Origin: Ascaris suum
Taxonomy: Eukaryota > Nematoda > Chromadorea > Rhabditida > Ascarididae
Length of the DNA: 64,000 nucleotides
Direction of reading: 5' to 3'
Assembly (NCBI GenBank): GCA_013433145.1
Contig: CM024169.1
Span: 10,486,817-10,550,816 of the forward strand
A program made the position numbers and the translations under genes. Below the pieces are notes generated by a model that was not told the origin of the DNA, made no database searches, and worked only from the letters and a program-made list of their open reading frames with translations. This document shows, piece by piece, positions 1 to 11,191 of the stretch; position 1 is the stretch's first letter, and each line of letters begins with the position of its first letter.

Positions 1-212
1 AGCCACTGAGGTGAAAACTGAGGAAATTCAAACAATAACACTACGATGGTGCGACTATCAACAAATAAAAATTGAACATTTTACATAAAACGACCACTAC
101 TACTAATTTTTTAACATGATCTCAACTGTGTCTTATTCCAGAAGAGAAGATATTTTTCACAACTGAGGGAAGGAATAAGGAGGAGGGAGGTGAATTCGAC
201 ATGAAAACTCAC

Positions 213-331
213 CTGTATTACACGTAGAGATTTCATTAGAGAAAGGTATATCAAATGATAGTTCGTCCAACTCCACCGCATCCGCAAGCGGTGCATGTGG
301 AGCGTCGATACAGGGAATACTCACAGACATG
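213..331 (-). other. possible exon, unidentified gene
   Basis: On the minus strand an open frame of about 40 codons runs to a strong donor (CAG/GTGAGT, GT at 212-211). A candidate acceptor (AACAG) lies just before 331. The peptide starts MSVSIPCIDAPHAPL and is acidic (DAVELDELSFDIPF). The acceptor has a poor pyrimidine tract and I recognise no family. It could be an internal exon of a gene continuing left of the window, or chance. Confidence 0.25.
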
Positions 332-828
332 CTGTTAACCTCACTAGGGAATGCGCATATCATCACCCAAACAGTTCACGCCCCTCTCCTTCAGACACTC
401 TTCTCGACTGTAGTATCCTCTGCGTCACGACAAGTAAAGCAGTCTGATTACCAATACAAATTACTGCAACTGCTAAAAAAGTTATCGAACAAACGCCTCA
501 CTACTTCTGTCAAAACCACAAGGCAAAGGAATCGTTACAAACTCTCGGAAGACATAAAAATTTCTTGAAAATTTGAACATTTCCATACTGATTTCTCTCC
601 GGATTTTTTCCTTCCAATAACCACAAAAAAGTTCATGCAAAATCCAATTGAAACACAAAGATTCCAACAAAAATGTCTTCCAAACAAAAAAATGCGACTT
701 TTTCGAGACGAGTTAAGATGAGGTAAATATTATCGTTAACGTTATTACAGCATTCGAAGCGGAAGAATAGAAAGGAAAGAAACGAACATTAGAAAATAGA
801 CTGAAAGTTTTTTGATAATATTTCACAG

Positions 829-1075
829 AAACGACCGACCGTGACTTCCGGTTGAATCCTAATACAGTGACATTTAAATCTGACAATAAAATATTGTGGA
901 GAATGAACAAAGCTAACGGTAATGGGGGTGCCTATGTGGTGGAATTAACGAACGACGATGGGCATATAAAGCGAATCGCGCAAACGGTGCCACTCGTCAC
1001 GCATGTTTATTCATATATTGACAATGCATTAAGCGATTCATTGCAAAAATCCATTCAAGAAAAGAACCCTTCGTG
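829..1075 (+). other. possible terminal exon, unidentified gene
   Basis: A good acceptor (ATATTTCACAG, ending at 828) is followed by an 81-codon open frame in phase 1 that stops at TGA 1073-1075. The peptide looks protein-like (contains AYVVELTNDDGHIKRIAQ and ends SIQEKNPS) and uses a balanced codon set rather than AT-biased filler. No family is recognised and no upstream partner exon was found in the first 800 bases, so it would belong to a gene entering from the left. Confidence 0.25.
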
Positions 1076-1399
1076 ATTCCATAGAAAACCCACAGAGAAT
1101 TACCTCAAGAATTCTTAACACTTTGAAAAATATCTGAAAAGTCCTTCGGGAATATCGGAGAGAAAAAGTGCCGCTTTCCAGAAATGACGCTTCTTGCATT
1201 TACGAAACTACTTGAATTTCCAATCGAAAGAACGGCAATATTCCATATGACCCCACACGGCTATCGTTATTCCCTTTGAAATGCCGTACCTCTTCGTGCA
1301 AAGAATGCCAGCTATTCTTGGCATCGAATACAATGAGTAGAGGAGGTCAGAGATCATAGCGAAAGAGAGATGTCGACAGAGCAAACAGCGGAGTCTCAA

Positions 1400-1556
1400 G
1401 CACCTACAAGACCCTTCTCCTCAGAGAGCCACAGAACCCCTCTACTGGCCTCTACAGGATCCCTTTCCTTCTGAGACCTACAAGATGTTTCTCCTCTAGG
1501 CCTCCACAGGATCCTTCTCCTCCAGCACCTGCAGGGTCTTTCCTCACCACGCCAGC
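1400..1556. repeat. degenerate ~25-bp minisatellite
   Basis: About six imperfect units of 22-27 bases repeat a pattern like CCTACAAGACCCTTCTCCT, CTCTACAGGATCCCTTTCCTT, CTCCACAGGATCCTTCTCCTC. The array is pyrimidine-rich on the plus strand. The open minus-strand frame across it is a by-product of the repeat and not evidence of a gene. Confidence 0.7.
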
Positions 1557-2111
1557 TGTGATATCCTTCTCCAACCCCCAATGACCATTATCTTTCCACT
1601 AGCTTAAAAATCACTACACAAGCATTTTCGTTCCGTCCTTCTACAGTTTCCCAAGTTTTTCCCCACCTTTCTAATATTAACCGAATAAAACATAGAGTCG
1701 CAAATAAAGATGCGTGGCGACAATCGTTGCAATGAGTTGTTAGCGGCTAACTGAACAAATGCAACACGATCGATGCGGATAGCGCTCTTGGCTAACAATA
1801 TCACATCTCACATAGGAGCTCGTGGCACTCTCTAACAGATATATCGTACCTGAAGAACATACCTTATACCAAAGATGTATTATTCAATAAATGAAAATGG
1901 TATTGTCCTCAGTAACTCCTCATATACGTAACATTATCACAAACATTGATCTTAAATCACATTAAATAACGTCTTAAAAAAGGTTTACTATATTTGCTTG
2001 AATAGAAAGCAAGAAGATTCGCGGGGAACTTCTCTTCAAAAAGAAAGGTTTAAATTTCTCCGATTTTATGACCAACTTGCACAAACAACTATTCAAAACA
2101 GCTGATGCTAC

Positions 2112-2237
2112 CTCAAAGAGCTAACAAAAGAAGTCAAGGACTCGAACATTTCCCGGTCGGGCAACCGCAAATATTCTTGGCGATAAGACAGCATACGTCG
2201 AGTTGAAAGTTGCATTCCATCACACTCGAATAATGCA
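2112..2237 (-). other. possible internal exon, unidentified gene
   Basis: The minus strand has an acceptor (TTTTCACTGAG), then 41 codons of well-mixed codon use (contains MQLSTRRMLSYRQEYLRLPD), then a donor AG/GTAGCA. Both borders are phase 2. The peptide is basic and aromatic, with no recognised family. It lies downstream of the SURF2-like gene on the same strand, but nothing links it to that gene. Confidence 0.35.
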
Positions 2238-2425
2238 CTCAGTGAAAATATTGTGTCCACCCAGTGTAGCGACCACAGCCAGTCGCGAGGTATTGTGTGC
2301 CGCAAATAGATATGCAATGCAACGCTAATGGAGAATCTGAATACTTTTTGACATAGAACGCTTCATGTGTTGCAGCCTCAATATGTAGCTCTTGTATGGA
2401 TATGTCTTTTATAGATGCACAGATG

Positions 2426-2550
2426 GGGATGGGAGAGAAGTGAAAGAGAGGGAAGGAGAAAGAGTGAAAGGAAGATAGAGCAAGAAGGGGAAAGGGAGAA
2501 AGAGCGAGAGGGGCATAAGGAGAGGGAGAGAGAGAAAGAGAGACGGCAAA
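2426..2550. repeat. purine-rich (GGGAGA/GAAAGA) low-complexity tract
   Basis: The plus strand is almost pure A+G for about 120 bases, with repeating GAAAGAGA and GGAGAGGG motifs. The plus-strand open frame over it (Arg/Lys/Glu only) is compositional. Confidence 0.8.
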
Positions 2551-2999
2551 AAAGTGAAATTCTTCAAATTAATTCACAGAAGATATTTCCTTGCCACCAG
2601 ACTTATTAGGAATGGAAAACAGCAATAACTTTACTGCGACAAAGGAGCGTCTTAGAAGACACAAAGAAAGTTCGTTTCTTTAGAAACTCATAAACCAAAA
2701 TATCTCACCAATTTTTTCGTAACTCTTTCGTGAAAACACCTTTATATGCGAAATTCACTCCTCAATCTGCTTTTCTAGACGAAATTCTTTTCTCCCGCAT
2801 CTTTCAATACTGAAACTCAATTATTGCAAAGAAAAAAGAATCAAGAATTCAGCGGCATTCTAATTTCACCAATCGATGAAATTTCGCAATCAAAAGAAAA
2901 CAAAATTTGAACAGAAATTAGCGAAAGAAAATCTTTCAAAATCGCAAATTGAACTGCAAGAGAAAATGATCGAATATTGATTGAACGACGTTCCCGTCT

Positions 3000-3069
3000 C
3001 CTTTCATCCTTCACGCTTCTTTCCGCCTCCCTCCCTCCCTCCTCCCCCCCCCCCCCCCCAAAAAAAAAA
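3000..3069. repeat. pyrimidine tract with C16 run followed by A9-10
   Basis: A CCCTCCCTCC tract leads into an unbroken run of about 16 C (3044-3059) and then about 10 A. It is one of several long poly-C/poly-G tracts in the window. Confidence 0.85.
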
Positions 3070-3127
3070 ATCCTGCTCCTTGAATAAAAAATTTTATTCT
3101 CTCACTTTCTCTTCGCTTCCCCACCTT

Positions 3128-4967
3128 TTAATTTGAAATTGTTTTAGACACGATCCCTTTTATAACGACAATTCTATCAAGAGAATTCACAGAGAAACAA
3201 AAGTTCGAGCAAAAAAAAAGAGAGAGAGAAAAGTGAGGAAGCGCCTGAAGCGTGCATTCGACGCTGAGATAAACAGCAAGCTTCCAGAAGTTTGCCACCA
3301 AATCGATAAAGGCGGAGACGAGTGATGCGCGCCGTTCGATGCAACCACCTTCCCTCAGCGAAAACAATACCGTTTAATATCCACTTTAACAGCATTCACA
3401 ATAGATTCCCTATTTCTTTTTTATGAGTCCAAAAATAATTTGTGTAAATGTAATATTCGGTGCGAAAAAAAATCAATTTGATTATTTTTATTTATATATT
3501 TATAAATATTTACTGCTGCAAAATATGCAAATAATTTCCTCATAAGTTTCTTCCACAAACACGAAATTTCTATTCTGTCACTAAAAAAAATTCATCACTA
3601 CAAACAGAGAACTGTTTCGACTAGCTCAACAGCAAGGGAGTTATCCAGTTTGCATGAGACGTCTAACTGCCCAACGTGAAGCAAAAAGTCACACTCAAGA
3701 GCATTACAAAATTGGCACCTAACAAGCACGAAAAAGCCTCAGTCATGATCACAAGAGTAACGACCATCCCGAGTCGAGACTGACAACTCCTTTCCCTTCA
3801 TTCATCCCCAAAATCCCATAGAAATCTTTGAAAACAAATACCCCGAATTAGTTGCCTTAGTTATAATCAAACAAGACAATACAACCGCGTTTTTCATCAA
3901 AAAAGCGGAACAACTAAACTTTTTATTGAAAGAAGGCAAAACACATTACTATATTAAATGAAGTATATCATCACATGACGAAATCTCGGCATAGATATTT
4001 TTGAAGAAATTGCTACAGAAATTGTAAAGATAATAATGCTGCGATAGGACAGGGGAATCACATATAATTATTTACGTATCTCTATTCAATCCAATCAAGT
4101 GGAAGTGCAAAGCAAATCGGTGACTGCCCACTTGTTTCTTAACTCTTTCGACTTAAGAAGCGCAATTTAATGCCTTTTTAGAGGCACTAATTAACTATCT
4201 GCTTTCAATCACACCTCTTCTTAAGCATTAACAACAGAGATGCACAACTTCGGGATTATAGTCCATATTAAATTTCTATATTCTCTATACTTAATTCAAA
4301 TGCATTCGAACATCTGAAATGCAACGATCGGCCGACCGATTTAATTTCAGTGAGCAATGCAAATAAACTTTAAAAACAACTGATTTCATAATTGCCTCAA
4401 TGTTAGTAAAAATTATATACCGTATCGCTCAAATAAAACCACCACAGGTTATTAATATGATGAACTCTTATAGAAACCTGAATTCAAGAAATGATTATCT
4501 AGCGTATAGGGCTTATAAATGTTTGCAATTATATGGACGAGAAGTTTACCACTTTGAACGAGAATCCCCCTCTGAATTGTTTATGTCTCAATTTGGTCCA
4601 CTGAAAAAACTATTTAAACCCCTCAAACCTTTACATCTTACTAATAAAACTTAACAGTTATATCAGGAAATTTCAGAATACGATAAAGGGGAAATCCAAA
4701 TCGCATGGCAAATAAAATTCAGGTTGAAAGTCGAAAATATCTGCGAAATTTAACGTCGCTTCCACTAATATTATAATTCGTTCATCAAAAAACATTACGA
4801 AAGATATTCAATTAAATAAATATGCAAATTTATAAGTTATCATTATATCATCTATTCAATCATAATTACTAAAGAACATAAAAAACAGAGGAAAAGAGGC
4901 CGTAAATCCATAAGTCAAAATAGCGTTTTTCAGATTTTTTTTAAAAAAAAGCCAGAAAAGAGCAAAA
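3128..4967. other. AT-rich stretch, no gene assigned
   Basis: The region is mostly AT-rich. A minus-strand open stretch around 3240-3365 (with SLVSAFIDLVANFWKLAVYL) has reasonable codon use but no clear splice borders or start. An 84-codon plus-strand frame at 4400-4654 is AT-driven and probably chance. Copies of ATATGCAAAT occur at 3523 and 4820. I see no RNA gene. Confidence 0.4.
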
Positions 4968-7900
4968 TTAAGCTGCTTGTTCACTACTATAGAATAACTG
5001 CGCATCTATTTCTTTTGCCATTTTTATGATGGCAGATGCCCGTTGTGGCAAGATTCCAAGATTCTCCCCCCTCCCACCTCCCTCTATTTTAAGGTACTGT
5101 TAAATGAAAACTCATATTAAACTAAAGTCAACAGTTTTGTCCATTTTATAGCGTATCCATTCAAATGTATTGTACTTTCTCCAGTTCTTATACAGCAGTA
5201 ATCGATTGAAGGAATAATATCATAAAATAAGATTTCATTAAAAAGCAAAAAAAAAGAAACCTTTCTCAAGAGCGCGTTTGAATTTCTTTCCGGCGATATG
5301 TCTCTCTAATCATCCGGATCCTTTGCCACCAATTTCATCGTCAATTTACATCCAAATTTATTCTCACTAAATTGACAACATCAGCAAAACAATACGACAA
5401 CTTAATGTTCTCCATAAATTCCACTAGTAACCTATCCTATACAAAATATAAAACAACATTATTGAAATGTTAATTTGAATGTCACTTAGTTTAATGAGAC
5501 AAACCATTAAATGAGAACATTTTTTTGAAAGGATAATATATTTCAAAAAGTGATCTAGCTCATCAAATATTTGAGAGGGCGATTATTGATTGCAACTTTG
5601 GAATAAAATGTCTTTAATGACTGCCTCATAAACGGCTCCTTAAAGGAAAACCACTTAAATGATAGAATGAATCCCTTTACTTTACAATTTATCTCTAGCC
5701 AATCCCTCATGTAATTTCATTAATCTTTTAGAGTGATAACTGTAACAAAATTTTATGGATATAAACACTGATGAAGAAATAAATTCTTTCACTCCTCCTA
5801 CTGCAAATAATCTGCTTAACATATGCAAATAAGCAGTGAAATTCTGCTTCTCCTCCTCGTTCCCTCCATACATTTGCCTTAGAACAATTCGAGTACTCAT
5901 TTTATCAACGTTTCCTTAAAAACAGGGCAGGTGAATTGAAAACATATTCAAGTTTTCCTCATACGGTAACACACATCAACCTTTCCACTAACGAATAAAA
6001 ATTAAAGCAAAATATCATCACCTATTTAGTCTATATTATGGATCATATAAATCCGTTATTATAAACTTCCGGTGTTCATCAGTAATCATCATCTATCGAT
6101 GAGCACACCTCATATCGTATAAAGAAACGTCGCTACTATAATTTGGAATACTAAACTAACAGACGATCGCACGGAGTACTTCTTTGGTGTTACTTAAATA
6201 ATTTCATCGGATGCGGAGGGACATTCATCTTCCTAACAACTTTGGCGAGGGGAGAGGAAAGAATGAATATGCAATCTCTCCCCTTTCCATCTCCTCTGTC
6301 GACGAACAATACAGCAATCGTCTAGGACCGAAGGGGAGCAACTGTTAAAAGCTAGCGATTCTTCAAACTGCCCTCTGTAATCATCGAACGACGTTTCGGT
6401 CGACGGATATCGAACAAATTATCTCCACTCGTCAATATTCCTCACATCAACAAAAATAGCCTCTGGCGAATGCCGACGTTGAATACGTGCTCATAAGAAT
6501 CCAACAATAAGACATTCATACCCAACATCGTCAAAGCAATCGCTATATTCCTCCATTATTTTATGAATCCGCCAAGCACGAACAAACTTCTTCGACTTGG
6601 TATACTCGTCGAGCTGATTGCCTCTTGCTGGCAGCTCGTGTCCCGTTAAGGTACATCGTAGCTTAATTTTAACATCATTACAGTTATGGTCATGAAGTGA
6701 ACCCAGTGAGCTAATCTCACAGTTCTGTGCCGAATTTTCAACCCCTGGGGCTATAATCACGAAAGTACCATCTCAAAGTGTAAATAGGCTTAGTTTGAGA
6801 TTAGTTCCCTCTCATTTCCTCCGTCTAAATCCGTACTGAGTTTTTCTTCGTTCAAATCCAAGCTCGTTCTTCCGAATGGATTAAGATAAAATGCTATCCC
6901 TAAAAGACTGACCCTAAGATATCGTATATATTCGCTTAGAAGATGAGCAGGTAAGGAAATAGATGGGGTCCTGGAAGGCATCCCCTTAACTTCATCTGGA
7001 TATGTGGTCCCTGCCGCTTAAACTCCTAAACTCAACTTCAAGAACCTCACGATGCTTGATAAATTTTCTAGTCCTCTGCACTCAAAGAAAACTTTAATTC
7101 CAACCAAAGTTTGCACTCAAACTCCCCACATGGAACTGTGTTTCATAGTAGCTACTTCTTAATCAGAACATAACTAATAAAAGCTGATAAGCAATTCCGA
7201 AGTGCTTTATCGATCCGCGTTTGCTGAATTAAGGTACGAAGGAAGCAAGGGATCAATCGGCTTCTGAATAGAAGAAGCAACGATCGTGACTCACAACTGG
7301 GACCTTGGATAAAGCACCTAGCGATGACCCTCACACCACTGCTTCTAGCTTTAATCTCTTCAACAAATGAATGCATCTATGCAGTAATTAGATAGTGCCT
7401 ATTTGTGGAAGTCAAGTGGTCTCACTCATCTAGTTGCTTGACCGACTATGTCAGCCTGATCTCCGTATTACAATATTCAGCTCAAGTCTTTGCTGTCTCG
7501 TGCTAATTTGACGAATCTTCCCCCCCCCCCCTCACCCCCATCCACACCCTCCTTAAATTCTTTAATCTCCCCAACCAACTGAAACGGTTTCTGATTCAGT
7601 GTTGGAGAACTAACAATAAAAGACGGCCGTCAGATATGACTAAACGTGACCGCAGATTGCGCTACAGTAGCAGCTGATCCTCTATTCTATCGTGATATAT
7701 GAAAAGGCGATCTGTTTATAGCGCTTGGCGGATTTGACTATTCGTTGTGCGCCGATTCACAATCTGCTTGTTTTGAAAAGGGGCGATACCATTCGTCTGA
7801 TGGAATCGACTTCATTTTTTGCTCTATCAAACTGCAACTGCCTACTTTGCCGTATAAAACTCTTTTTTGAAGTGTAAAGTCAAACAAAAAGAAAAGAATT

Positions 7901-7980
7901 GAAGCATCTACCTTGTTCCTTTCAATGGGTTCGAATACCGGATACGTGCCCATAAGCTCCGTTATTTTGGTGTCCTGCAT
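4968..7980 (-). CDS. surf2: SURF2 (surfeit locus 2)-like protein, 4 exons, frameshifted in exon 3
   Basis: Surfeit-2 family protein. Exons in transcript order are 7980-7912, 6661-6522, 5366-5261 and tentatively 5083-4968. Exon 1 has the only usable ATG and ends in phase 0 at ..FEPIERNK/GTAGAT. Exon 2 continues with LRCTLTGHELPAR, the family's N-terminal signature (K-x-R-C-x-L-T-G-H-E-L-P at about residues 23-34). Exon 3 carries GCKLTMKLVAKDPDD and then, one frame over, ERHIAGKKFKRALEK. These two pieces match the family's second conserved block (CKLTLR..NK..H...H..GK). They are joined across an in-frame TAG at about 5309-5307, so one base appears to be missing. Exon 4 starts in the matching phase and ends ..LFYSSEQAA before TAA, but it carries no family motif. 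The exon 2 acceptor is the weak AATTAAG. SURF2 function is poorly understood; vertebrate forms are basic nuclear proteins. The family call is firm for exons 1-3 and tentative for exon 4. Confidence 0.72.
6662..7911 (-). other. SURF2-like intron 1
   Basis: This intron is bounded by the GTAGAT donor and the AATTAAG acceptor. It holds two fairly long minus-strand open frames (6790-6981 and 7152-7376) with no splice borders joining them in phase, so I treat them as chance. It also has a C12 run (7520-7531). Confidence 0.5.
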
Positions 7981-8282
7981 TGGAGATTAATATCCCTGCA
8001 AGATCTAATCAATTGTGCTGCTCAGCACAACGGTCGCAGTGAGCAACGCGAACTCGATAACCCAAGAATTTACATCGGTTTCTCAACTTCACGTGACCAT
8101 CACCTATCAGAAGAGTGAGTTCAGAATGTGCTTTAAGGGACTCAACTAAGCAACAGCAATAAATAAGGTGAATTAGAACCTATAAAGTATAAAGGCGAAG
8201 TATTCCCTTCTTCTAAAGAGGACGGAGGGGGGGAGGAAGAGGGAAAAAAACCCCCACAACGATATGAAGAGCCGCAGGTGAG

Positions 8283-8699
8283 GTGGAACGAAGGGAGGGG
8301 GAACAGGAAGGAGGTCTGACCACTTTAGCGAATATGAAGTTAGATGGACGGCCACAAGAACGCTGTTTTTTAAGTTCCCCTATGAAACAAGAAAGAAATG
8401 TTGTGCTTTCAACAAAACAAAAAAACAAGCAAACAAACAAAAGATCCTGCCAAACAGCTGAGAATATAACCATCGGCGTTTATGTCGCCTCATTGTCGGA
8501 AAGATTTGAGGGCTCCACTTTTCCTGCTCCAGGGCGGCTCCACTTTTATGGTCGTGTACGTGGCCGTACCAGAAAACGATCAATTCCTTTCTTGGGAACG
8601 AAGTTCCGACGGGAATTACGGATGTTCTCCATCATAAGATCACAAAAAACAGTTACAGTCAAGCAAATAACTACTTTAAAATACTCCAAACTCCCGTAG
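8283..8699 (+). other. 138-codon open frame of doubtful status
   Basis: This is the longest uninterrupted frame in the window. The first part is a purine-rich and A-rich tract (KQKNKQTNKR). The second is Arg-rich (GRVRGRTRKRSIPFL) and contains a direct repeat of GGCTCCACTTTT. The minus strand is also partly open here (MENIRNSRRNFVPKK at about 8625). It has no recognised family, no repeat-free conserved-looking block and no obvious splice context. It may be a remnant or chance. Confidence 0.15.
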
Positions 8700-8907
8700 C
8701 ATTGCCAATAAAGACCTCTCGGAAAGTCAACGCAACAACTTCATTAAAACATTCGAATGTGAAAAAAGCGCTCGCTGTCAACATAATTGTGTGTCATCTT
8801 GCAAAAATGACGTCACCGTCAATTTTTCCTTCGCAGATATAATTTGATAAAAATTGAAAAATAATTTCCCACAAAAAAGAAAAATTTTATGAAAACTCAG
8901 CTCTTAT

Positions 8908-9534
8908 TTAAAATACGTTATGGAAACGCGGACAGTGGTATTTTTCTTTCTGAGAAAGCCAGATATAAAATTGCAGCTCGTCGGATGTTATCTGACTGCT
9001 ACGAACGGTTTCGAGAGAATCTGCAGTCTGCAGCAATCTAGGTGTGGTGCGTAGACCCATACTTCCTTGATTATTAAATAAGAAATAGACGACATTTGGC
9101 CGCCTCGTCTCGTTTTTTGCTACTGTCATTTCCACCTCTCATCTACACATTCACCAACCGCTGGCGTTGTTTTTGAAATAATAATGCTGCTTCACATCGC
9201 TCCGTGAAAATTAAATGCGTCCTTAGTTAGGATGTGCAAGTAATATCCCTTCGAGAAGGGAAAGGTGGGACGGGAACGATGGCACTACCTAAACTGTGGA
9301 GCGCAGACAGCCATATTCAAAAAGTGGGACGAGGGAATTCGTGGCTCAGCCGTGGCATTGCTCTGTGACAGGGCCACCAAATGGAGAAACAGCGGTCCGA
9401 GGCTGCGCAAAAAAATGAATCCTTGGGGCGGTCGCATAAGGTGGTAGACATGGCCTTTTGGCCCCAGAGGTGGAGGATGCTCGGTCTAGACGTGGCTCCT
9501 TATATGGAGTGGAATCTGCTTGCAGATCCCATTT
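8908..9534 (-). other. possible two-exon 3' end of an unidentified gene
   Basis: The minus strand shows a candidate exon 9534-9378 with a good acceptor (AAGTGTGCAG). It encodes a Pro/Ser/Arg-rich peptide (SSTSGAKRPCLPPYATAPR) and ends in phase 1 at TTTG/GTGGCC. A second candidate exon, 9122-8908, opens in the matching phase after GACAG. It encodes a better-looking segment (TADSLETVRSSQITSDEL..QFYIWLSQKEKYH) and stops at TAA. The phases agree, which chance would give one time in three. GAKRP resembles a short basic nuclear signal. No family is recognised. The plus strand of the same GC-rich island is also open, so the strand is not certain. Confidence 0.33.
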
Positions 9535-9643
9535 CTGCACACTTCGAATTTATAGTGTGGATCCATAGTGATGTTATGCTTTAACTTGCAGAAAAGCGAG
9601 CCTCGCTCTTCTTAAGCGGCAAAGGCCCTGGTCCCCCCACTGT

Positions 9644-9661
9644 CGCGGCCGGACGGCCGCG
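9644..9661. repeat. perfect GC inverted repeat
   Basis: CGCGGCCG, a GA spacer, then CGGCCGCG form an 8-bp perfect palindromic stem. It is flanked by near-identical direct repeats TCCCCCACTGTCG (9632-9646) and TCCCCCGCTGTCG (9664-9676). It sits in the GC-rich upstream region of the candidate gene at 9706. Confidence 0.85.
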
Positions 9662-9705
9662 GATCCCCCGCTGTCGTAGATAGGGGTTGCAGCGCTTCTC
9701 CAGCT

Positions 9706-10597
9706 ATGAGCTCTCAAATTCCATCGCTCGGCGACAAGGCCGATGCGTTGCAAAGCCACGGATTCCAGCCATCCCGCAGGTGGCTTGTCCGGAATCCGGT
9801 AAGTAGCGCTACTTATGTCGTAAATTTACCTGCACGGACACCATCAAACTGACATCCGGATGAGGTCTAAGTCGAGTTCCATGCTCAATGGGGTCATATA
9901 ACTCGAAGATGTGCAACGCCTTCAACGCCGAATTTCTTGTGTGAAAACTTCGGTCTGCGAATGATGGCAGAATGATAGAAAGACGAGGAAAACAGGAGAA
10001 ACGCGATTCACGCATAAAAGTTCGCAAAAAAAAACCCCTGCAAACAATAAATTGGGAAATGAGAAATCAAATGATGAAAGGGAGTGACGTCATCAGCAGA
10101 AAAGAAGATTTGCGAGGTCTTTTCTAAACACTGCTCTCAGGTCGAAACAATTCACCGATAGGGAAAAAATCCCTACTTGTTAGGAAAGTTCTCTTTACGG
10201 GGAAATAATGCTATCAGGAAGGAAAGTCGAGCATGAAGCTCCCGTTTTTCAGCGGTTTTTCTCGTCGAATTTTGCTCGTTTATGCCCAAGATCAGCTATA
10301 TTATTCTCACATATAATGCTATTTAGGTATGAAAGAAATTTTAAACGGTGAATTCCATCGAGTGCAATAATTCCCATTTCATAGGTTTGCCACAGTATGG
10401 TTCACACGTTCGTCCACTATTGCATTCCCGAGGGCAAAATTGGAGATCTCGAGGTCGCCAGCAGCTGCCATATTTTCGTTGAGTTCGCTCAAAGCTCGAA
10501 CTTCTGTTTCACGACGACTCTATGCTTGCATAGCATTTCGCTATCCTCATTAATTCGTGCAAGATTCTATGCCTTCCAATTAGCACTATTATTGTAA
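9706..10597 (+). CDS. candidate small two-exon gene, unknown function
   Basis: Exon 1 (9706-9798) begins at an ATG a few bases after a possible splice-leader acceptor (GGGTTGCAG). It encodes 31 codons (MSSQIPSLGDKADALQ.., ..SRRWLVRNP) and ends in phase 0 at CCG/GTAAGT, an ideal donor. Two acceptors are possible for exon 2. With CCCATTTCATAG (exon 10385-10597) the product is about 101 aa and Cys/Ser-rich (contains CIPEGKIGDLEVASSCHIF). With the downstream CCACAG (exon 10396-10482) it is about 59 aa and Arg-rich (RGQNWRSRGRQQLPYFR). An AATAAA at about 10669 could serve either. Exon 1 looks real; exon 2 and the family are unresolved. The upstream 9240-9700 block is GC-rich relative to its surroundings. 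Confidence 0.4.
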
Positions 10598-10699
10598 TTC
10601 TTTTCTGCATAATAGTTTCTATATTATAAAATTCTCCTGAAGAATGGCATTATATATGATGCCATATCAATAAATTGAACTTTATTGCTTTTCTAGTGG

Positions 10700-11191
10700 A
10701 TTTTTATGATTTTCATTGACGTTTAGAGTTTGGTTCAAGTTTGGTGCATTGAGGTTTTGTTTTTTTTTTCTTAATTAAAGAAAACCATAAATTTGTGAGA
10801 GGCATCATGTTAGTAATGTTAGATGTTCTACCAAATTTACCATCCAAATTAATCCAGTTGCTGTTTATAAGGAGGGGCTTTATTTTCAGCAGACGTACTG
10901 TATCACTCATGAGTTTCCTCTTTTGCCTATAAACTTGTGCGGATTTTTTTTCTTATATCCTTATCATTTAAAATAAAGAACGCTACAAAATTTGCAAGCG
11001 AACGAATGGTGAAGCTCGATACGAATATTTGCACGAATGGTTACTGTAGAGTCTCATCGCAAACTCACAGATTCCGCAGCGACTGGCGAGGAGTATGCAG
11101 TCGGAGGGGTTCTAATGAGAGTTGTACGGTATCTGTAATTGTTATTCAGAGGTTGAGTGGATCCTCATTGTTGATGGTAATATTGAAGTAA
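10700..11191. other. spacer and likely upstream region of the eEF1B-like gene
   Basis: No supported gene. The 84-codon plus frame ending at 11191 abuts the next ATG but has no features of its own. The stretch 11000-11170 is GC-richer than its flanks and could hold 5' leader or promoter sequence. Confidence 0.3.

Noticed and set aside
1396..1581. Trp/Arg-rich minus-strand frame
   Set aside because: It is fully explained by the ~25-bp minisatellite.
6662..6724. Longer SURF2 exon 2 starting at 6724
   Set aside because: It would insert about 21 unconserved residues before LRCTLTGHELP; the acceptor at 6662-6663 restores the family spacing and keeps phase 0.
9240..9800. rRNA fragment
   Set aside because: The GC content suggested it, but no conserved 18S or 28S segment known to me can be aligned on either strand.
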